From NCBI GenBank assembly GCA_030268105.1, contig BSDZ01000011.1:1054001-1118000 (forward strand): a stretch of DNA of 64,000 bases. The letters are read 5' to 3'. How positions within the stretch are numbered: the stretch's first letter is position 1; every line of letters starts with the position of its first letter. The notes under the pieces are model-generated. The model saw only the letters and a list, made by a program, of their open reading frames with translations. It ran no database searches and was not told the DNA's origin. This DNA comes from Volvox africanus. Its lineage: Eukaryota > Chlorophyta > Chlorophyceae > Chlamydomonadales > Volvocaceae. Shown here in pieces: positions 57,352 through 64,000 of this stretch. Made by a program: the position numbers and the translations under genes.

Positions 57352-60300
57352 TCACTCCATATCTATGACCCGCGAAAGCTTCTGCACCCTGTTAAGCAAC
57401 AAGTCGCCCTTCTTAAGAGTGTCGGCATACAGCGCATTCTTTGCGTCGGGCCTGCAAACAGCAGCAATATGGCATGTACGTTCCAGCAGTGTGTTAGGGT
57501 GACCAGAGGGATATCCAGACAAGACAACGTGTGTGTTGGTACCGTACAAACATATGCTCTGTGCCAGGTTCTGTCCCGGGGGGAGAGGGGCGTCAGGGCA
57601 GCACGTCGGGGACCTCTGGCGCACTCTCTCCTGTGGCACTCTGTCGCGGTGGGGTGCACAGACCAGCTCTACAGGACCTCAGCCGGAGCTGCAGCATGTC
57701 CCACAAAAGTGTTAGTTCCTTGGGGCACCAGAGTTAATGTGATGACATTGATGACATTAAGTTTAGGCACGTCCCCCAATCACGCATTGCAGCAAGGGCT
57801 TGCCTGTCTCGCACGACCTTGTAGGTCTTTATCACCCCCTCGCGTCTTAACCGTGCCCCACATATCTGAGGAATGCTTAGACAAGAACTCCGAAAACCAA
57901 CGTACCTGTTGGTCTCAATGACGCCCGCTACCTTGTCAATCTTGGCGTGCAAGCGGCCAGCGCAAATGAAGTCCACCAGCTCCGTGTCCAGGAAGCCAGA
58001 GGAAACATCAAAAGCGCTTGCCATCGACTCGAGAGTTACACTCTTGTAGCTCTCCAGAAACTGAACCACCACGAAAGGGCAAGCACAATGGGATAAACAG
58101 CACGATAACCTTTGAGCGTTGGCATGCAGGTAGCCTGTGGTGCCCTTCCTGCCCTCTCATATACCTGAGGCGTAGTGCAGTTCAGGTACAATATTAATTT
58201 GCAAATGCCTTTCCCTGCTGGCTGCACGCCCTTATCGCGTCAACTCCCTGGACTTCTACCAGCTCCACCTAAAGAAAAGCACCTGCGTATACGCCACGGC
58301 ACGCAGCTCACGGCTGTAGTGCCGTACATGATGGTGCAGGTACATGTCACGCCGCATCTCGTCAATCGCCTCCAGGAAAGACTACAGCAAGGTAGGGGTC
58401 GTAGGGGAGTTTAAGGTCGAAATTCAGAATGCGTTCCAAAACTCGTATGAGCCGGCAATTATGCAGGTGCGTACGAGTGAGCTCTGTCAACTGAAGCCCG
58501 AGGACCGAGTTGAATCCCTGGGAGATCAATGAGTCCACACGCAGAGGCCCAGTCTCCCTTGTCCATGAAGAACTTGAAGCATGTGCTGTAACGCTGGAAT
58601 GGGAATACCCCAACCGCCTCGCTATCGACCTCAATCATTAAGCTCGGTGTCCCGCACGGCCCTGCTCTTGCTCTCGAACGTCTTCCCTTTTAGTTCCTTC
58701 CTGCGAACCACCCATCCATCCGTATCGCAGATTGCCTGCTCAGCCCTGCATAACACCCACCGAAAAGAACTGCTGGTACTTGCAATGGTACAGCGCCTCA
58801 AGCAGCTGGTGCACTCCTGGCAGGCTGTGGATGACAGAAAGCACTTCCGGTGAGTCCACCACGCGTTTCTTCAACTCAGGGCGGGAAAGCCTGCACGGCA
58901 GTGACGGTGGGTGTATGTAGGTAAGAAAGTGGCGAACCGGATCCTGCATTGAACAAGAGCCAGTCCCGCCTATAAAAGACAAGACTCACATGCCCAAAAC
59001 CACCGCGAACAGGTTTACCGAAGTATTGAAAGCGCAAACTAATGTCCCCGATTTTCACATGGGTTTCTATGCATTTCTATTCACGTGACAAACAATTTGT
59101 TTGTTACGTGGCCGACCGCCAGTCGATCAGGTGCCTCTTCTTGCTGCCCCAGATGACCAACCCCATTATAAAGATCCCCGAAATGTTCCTTGCAAAGTGC
59201 TGCGTGTTTAGTATGCCCAAGTCAATGGATTTTGCATAGTTTGTTTCCTTATAATCCCCACACAGTGCAATCCAGGGACGTGTCGGGATTTGCAGGCGGA
59301 TACCACTCCTATGCGATGGTAAGACCCACTCCATTCACTCGCTAAAAAACTGGCAACGCATTACTCACGTCGGCAGCGCCGCAATGACCGCGTAGAATAT
59401 GAGACGCGAATATGGGAAGAGCTCCGACGCAGTGAACGTGGCGGTGGAGTCCAGCAGAAGGTCCGCAGCAGCTGCAAACTGACGGGTGTATAGCGCCAGG
59501 ACGCCCTGGTACACCTGTACGGCGCAAGTTTGCCCCATTTCCCAGCTCGGTGTATGCGTGCAGCAACAGCTAGACTTCGTCTGCGCCTGGCATACGACAC
59601 CTTGCATTCAAGGAAACCCTCGTACGTCAAACATATTATATAGGACAGCATGTGAAGGCACGAAGGAAGCGCGAGATTTCCAAGAAACCTCCTGCCCCGG
59701 GAAATATATGCAAATGGGAGCCTCCGCTTGATGACATGCGGGGCATTGGACAGGAAGGGCCGCCGTTTTAAAGCAAGCAGATGCCCACCCTGGCAAGTCC
59801 ATGATGCCATGAATAAATGCATCTCCTAATAACCCACAGCCCGCGATATGAGCTTTGCCCTTACCGCAGCAACACAGTTCCTGTCAGCTAGAGCTTTCGA
59901 TTTTGGTAGGCGGAAATCGTCCCGTCAATATCTCAAAATGGGATTGGGCACTCAGTACCTTGAGCTTGTTTTTGCGCTCCCAGTCGCCGCCCTCATCGCA
60001 CAGCACCTGCGCCCGTGCCACTAGCGCCTTCACGCGGCGCCAATCCCCAAACAGGATGTAGAGCCTGTCGGACAGGGGGTTGCATACATGGGCATCATTT
60101 ACAACGACGCGGTTACTGCGCATGCCAGTTAACAGCGATCAAATGATCAAGAGCATCCAAGTTAAGCATGCCGTTAAGAGTGTCCCCATACAAGTTGATG
60201 CAAATGATCACCACTTCCCAAACACAACACCACAGACCCATGTAGACACACCCACCCCACCCACTCCTGTACCTGATCTGGCTGAAAAGCAGGTCCACCT

Positions 60301-60861
60301 TATTGCCCCCACTCGCCGTCTTCTTTTCCACAGCGTCAAACGCTCGGGATGCAGCTTCACGATCGCCTATGCTGCCGAGGTACTCTGCCCGAGCGAGCAT
60401 TACATCGCGGACTTCCGTCTCGCCAAGGTTTTCCTCCGCATCTTTTTGCTTCTCGTCAAATTCTGCCAGCTTTTCTGCGTTAGCTGCTTGCATCGCTACA
60501 TGTTTTGTGCTGTCCAGAGTCCATCCTAGGTCTGTACAGAGATGCTCATAAAGCGGTACGAGGTCTGCGAGCATTGCGATGTAACAGCTTATGTGTCGAT
60601 ACCAGCTCAACAAGCAACGCAATAACCCCCGCCCGCTCCAAAGCCCGCGTAGATCTCGACACTTACTTCCTTCCTGGATCACTGCTAGCACCTCTTCCTT
60701 CAGCACCTCTCTATTATCGACTGGAAAGTCAGGAGTCTTGATCAAGAAGACCTAGATTGAAGAGCACAGCTTCAGAAAGAGTCGTCATCAGGAAAAACCT
60801 TTACGCCGTATCGCACCTTGTGGGCTAGAGCTAGGCGAAAGTCCTGCTTTACCTCCTCCAT
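57352..60861 (-). CDS. RPN7: 26S proteasome regulatory subunit RPN7 (PSMD6)
   Basis: Lid subunit of the 26S proteasome with a helical-repeat N-terminus and a PCI domain. Exon 1 (60861-60817) encodes [15 protein letters not shown]. It joins in phase to [17 protein letters not shown] at 60751. Later exons give [40 protein letters not shown] and [20 protein letters not shown] (60560-60290), then [20 protein letters not shown] (about 60055), [20 protein letters not shown] (about 59460), [20 protein letters not shown] (about 58870), and the PCI winged-helix [20 protein letters not shown] with [20 protein letters not shown] (about 58070-57905). The last exon has [20 protein letters not shown] and ends RVIDME. 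All core blocks are present, so the protein looks full length. A TGTAA lies 14 bases past the stop on this strand. Confidence 0.95.
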
Positions 60862-61428
60862 TCGTGATGCCGTTTATGGGCGAATTGATATGTTTTAGCC
60901 GCACGATGGCCGGCAAAATTTCACACTTACGTATTAAACTCCAGATAATAGTGTATGCTTCTGTATAATTATATCCTGAAGAATAAGATCATATTTGGTC
61001 TGGACCACCTTTCTTGCAAGTCACAACTCACGCTTACATGAAGCAACCGAAAATCCATGGCAAGCGCCGTTACCCGGCAATTCTTCTTTGGCAGCTGGTA
61101 TGCGCATTTTCAATGCACGTTCCGTCTAAGCTCATTAAATTACGAGCGCATGTCCATACCAATCTATGTGCACAGTAAGCCCCAAGGGGTAAAACACGCC
61201 TGAAGCGTTATAGAAGAATTAACTCAGCTAAGCTACCTCAACAATAAAAACAGCTGGTATATACATGAATCATCAAAAGATGGACACTGGCGTGCGTTCT
61301 TGGGTTGAGTGCTTGCAACACACAATTCAACCCTCCCTGGGTCGTTAATTCAACTACTTAATGCAACCTCTTCGCACCTAAATCCTGCGTAGTTTTCATA
61401 AAGCTTCATAATAACTCTATTCATGCGA
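60862..61428. other. Intergenic region between RPN7 and the right-edge gene
   Basis: AT-rich, 567 bases. It holds the RPN7 promoter next to 60861 and the 3' UTR of the right-edge gene. No other feature was seen. Confidence 0.5.
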
Positions 61429-64000
61429 TTAACTGAACAAGTGTAGCAAGCCGCAATACTTCGCATGCACAATGCATGCCAGAATGTCACCCCCTTCCAA
61501 AGTACCTGAGTCGTCCCCACGTGCAGCACCCCTGCCACTTCCACGCAATCCACCCACTCGCCCCCAGACTGTGGGCCGGCGATGCCCCACCTCCTGCTCC
61601 CCAGCGACAGCGTGCACCTGTAGCTGATCCCGAGACACCTTACCCTCTGAGCAACGGCCAAGCCATAACGGTGGCGCCATCTGCTGCTCCCGCAGGTAGG
61701 TTGCCAGTGGCAAAAGCGATTCCGCCGACTCCAAAACAGGCGCACTGGTGTGTTCCAACAGCGTCCTTCGCGATAACACCCCGCCCCGCTCCCTCACTTG
61801 CCCTCTTTTGACCGCACCGCCGCAAAAGGCCCGATCGATGAGTGTGCTCTCCGTCGCCTGAGCTCGTACCAGCGACACACAGTCCTCCGCACCGGTGTCG
61901 TCTCGCTGATCAAACCCATTCCGAAGCAGTTCCATTCGCCGAGCTGGGCCCTGCAGCCCCCTTGGCCCCGTCTGTTGTAGCGCCATTTCCCGGTGCTGGT
62001 GCTGCCGGCTGTTACTGACCTGAAGTGCGTAGGCAAACTGGAGAGCTGCCACCTTGAGCGACAGCCCCATCACCCTGTCCGTTCGGGCTTCCACAAGGCG
62101 ATACACAAGCAGCAGCTGAGAGAACGCGTCCGACGTCGGCCGTTGTGGTAACCGTTTCTCCTCCTCATAACCCCAGGAGGCTGTTTGTTGTTGCGGGTTG
62201 TGGGGGCCGCCAAGTGTGTTTTCGTCAAGCCCTCCGCGTTTCAGCACGAGTTGCAAGGCGGCGGCAAAGGCGTCATGCAGACCGTACACCAGTCGCTGTG
62301 CCTGCCGCGCCTCCGCGCCAAGTAGGTCGCCAAGCCGTGCGGTGGATCTGGGCTGGCCTACCAGAGCGCCCACATGACTCTCCGTGCCATTGCCATCCCG
62401 GACGCTGCATGACGCGGCTATTGAATCGACCGCTGCTTTTGCGGGTGCAATTTTGTGGCCGAGTTCTGAGGATACAGGTCCGCACGCCACTGGGAGGGTC
62501 TCCGCTGCGACAAGAGCGTCCGCACGGAGTGAGGCCGTGGCGGTCGTAGCTGCATCGGCGGCGGGTGGCCGTGTAGCGCTGCCATTGCACTTCCTGGCGG
62601 TCGTGGTGGCCGCCCCCAGCGCACGCAGTCGCAGCAATGCCGAATGGATTTGTCGCTCAGTCGCCCTTAACATGCGACGAGCCTTGACGAGGTTGGATGC
62701 CTGCATGCGCACAGTACAGCATGACATGGCCATGAGGGAGATCATAAGCGAAGACGGCGAAGCTGAGAGGGACGGCGACTGAGGACTGAACGAGAACAGC
62801 GATTGTACACGTCATACAGCACCACCTGTTGTACGGCGAGAGCAAAATGCAGGGATGTAGCACACACCGAAGAGGCAGATATGTGTAATCCGCAACTAAG
62901 GATTTCTGCCACCGGGACAATGCACCGCTCTCCTTGGTCATGGAAGGCCCCTGCAGCCAGACGACACCTCCAGGGGCCCCAGCAGACGCGCCTGATGGAT
63001 CCTAAGAAGCACACGGGACATAGCGCTAAGCACCTCACCTGCTCAAGGCAGGCCTGCGCCCAGGCCTGGCCCGGCCACATCTCCGCAACCTCCAGTGCCT
63101 TGCACATGCGAAGCAGCCCGTGCTGGCTGGCCTCTTTTAAGCGAGGCTGCATCAGACCGCATACCCAGCCCAGCCAGGCAACACCCGGCGCCGCGCCCGC
63201 AGCTACCACGCCCTGCACCAGCATGGACAGTTGGTCGGGCGTCATGCTGGCGACCCGCGGATCGCCCGGCCGGCACGCCAGCTTCGCCACGGCAGCGGCC
63301 AGCAGTCTTCGCTGCTGCAGGGGCGGCGGCAGCCATACCTCTCGCTCCTCCCAGTATTCAGGCTGCCCGGGCACTAGACTGGCATTGGACACTTGCAAGT
63401 CACATTTGTGGTGTGCCATCGATTCAGGAATTCCGTGGACCTGCAAGGCCTGTCCTGAGTGTCCAGAAATCAAGGATGCCATAGCCTGCGGCGCTCCCAT
63501 TACCGCCCGCGCAAGCTCATCCGGCTGCAATGGCGGCCACGTGGAAGCGTTTGCGGCAGTTTCAAAGCCTGGCTCCAGATCGTCGCCCCTAGCAGCAGCT
63601 AGGTGCGTCTCCACCCTTACCAGCTGTTGAAAGGCCTCCCATGCCAGCTCTGCCGGCAATGCGGGGTGCGCTGCGCAACAGCCAAGCACGTCCGCTAGCT
63701 GCGCCGGGGCCATGCCGGGCAGGTGCATCATCAGCAGTCTTGATGCAGCCGCCGCCAATTGAGGACCCACCGGTGCACCCAGGAAAGATGCCGCCTGCAA
63801 TACCTCAAGAGCGCACCACGCCGGCACCGGGCGGTCCCCTAGTCCTCTCGCTGCAGACTGCTCCAAAAGCTCCCTGGCACGTTCAAGGGCAGCAACAACC
63901 CATGGGTCGTTGCCCCAGCAGCCGGCGTCGCTGGATACAGAAGCGCGAGAAGCTGCTGAGCTGCGCGCTCGCTGGTTTACGTCCGAGTTCTGATCTGACA
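61429..64000 (-). CDS. Partial FASTK/OPR-like alpha-helical-repeat protein (5' end off the window)
   Basis: The minus-strand frame is open from the right edge down to a GTGAGG donor near 63045. It contains helix pairs typical of algal organelle RNA-binding families: MAPAQLADVLGCCAAHPALP with WEAFQQLV, and MTPDQLSMLVQGVVAAGAAP, then HGLLRMCKALEVAEMWPGQA. This M-x-P-x-x-L-x-x-x-x spacing recalls FASTK-like and octotricopeptide (OPR) proteins that act on chloroplast or mitochondrial RNAs. A second long frame (62745-61429) is probably the same gene after an intron. It is also helical (MLRATERQIHSALLRLRALG, DAFSQLLLVYRLVEARTDRV) and ends CGLLHLFS. The exact acceptor could not be fixed, and the two frames might belong to different genes. 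No RAP domain is visible in this part. Confidence 0.5.

Noticed and set aside
1..64000. CRISPR arrays, bacterial operons, phage genes or rRNA operons
   Set aside because: No regularly spaced direct repeats, no Shine-Dalgarno-led gene clusters and no rRNA sequence. Gene structure throughout is eukaryotic with spliceosomal introns.
1..64000. Intact transposons (reverse transcriptase, transposase)
   Set aside because: I saw no catalytic motifs of these enzymes and no long terminal repeats. The only candidate mobile material is short foldbacks and one dispersed repeat.

Overview
The window looks like nuclear DNA from a green alga, most likely a chlorophycean of the Chlamydomonas/Volvox group. 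This rests on several observations. The genes are split by many short GT-AG introns and have no bacterial-style operons. Exons are GC-rich, while intergenic DNA is more AT-rich. Proteins carry long Ala/Gly/Gln/Ser low-complexity stretches. TGTAA motifs, the usual poly(A) signal of this algal group, lie just after several stop codons. The gene set mixes general eukaryotic genes (RPN7, PTPA, ATE1, NECAP, initiator tRNA-Met) with plant-type ones (an AIP2-like RING ligase, allantoate deiminase, a plastid-type GNAT, an organelle helical-repeat protein). No genus can be named from sequence alone.

Layout, left to right. 1-570: a fragment of a membrane protein, possibly PRA1 family. 0.9-4.2 kb (+): a GT4-type glycosyltransferase with a signal anchor. 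4.2-6.1 kb: AT-rich spacer, then an initiator tRNA-Met (-). 6.4-11.2 kb (-): ATE1 arginyltransferase. Its promoter and the start of exon 1 are duplicated in inverted orientation inside one of its own introns. 11.4-14.6 kb (+): a SET-domain methyltransferase, divergent from ATE1. 15.2-17.0 kb (+): NECAP. 18.5-21.5 kb (-): a BTB/POZ protein. 22.5-25.2 kb (-): PTPA. 25.8-30.3 kb (+): allantoate deiminase, divergent from PTPA. 30.8-33.1 kb (+): AIP2-like RING-H2 ligase. 34.5-35.8 kb (+): a small RING protein with an unusual tail. 37.6-40.2 kb (-): plastid-type GNAT acetyltransferase. 40.4-42.3 kb (+): an NlpC/P60-like protein, divergent from the GNAT. 43.6-47.0 kb (-): a clathrin/AP accessory protein rich in DFGDF and DLL motifs. 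47.8-54.8 kb (+): a predicted 2,270-residue protein with a C-terminal alpha-helical repeat, divergent from the previous gene. 56.7 kb (+): an intron-containing tRNA-Tyr. 57.4-60.9 kb (-): RPN7/PSMD6. 61.4 kb to the right edge (-): a partial FASTK/OPR-like helical-repeat protein.

The genes do not form one pathway, but themes recur. Protein turnover is represented by ATE1, AIP2-like, RING, BTB and RPN7. Clathrin traffic is represented by NECAP and the DFGDF protein. Nitrogen recycling is represented by allantoate deiminase. Gene boundaries given here are span coordinates that include introns. Splice sites are stated only where donor, acceptor and reading phase could be checked by eye. The strongest unusual observations are the ATE1 inverted promoter/exon duplication, the 36-residue repeat protein and the RING protein with a beta-helix-like tail.
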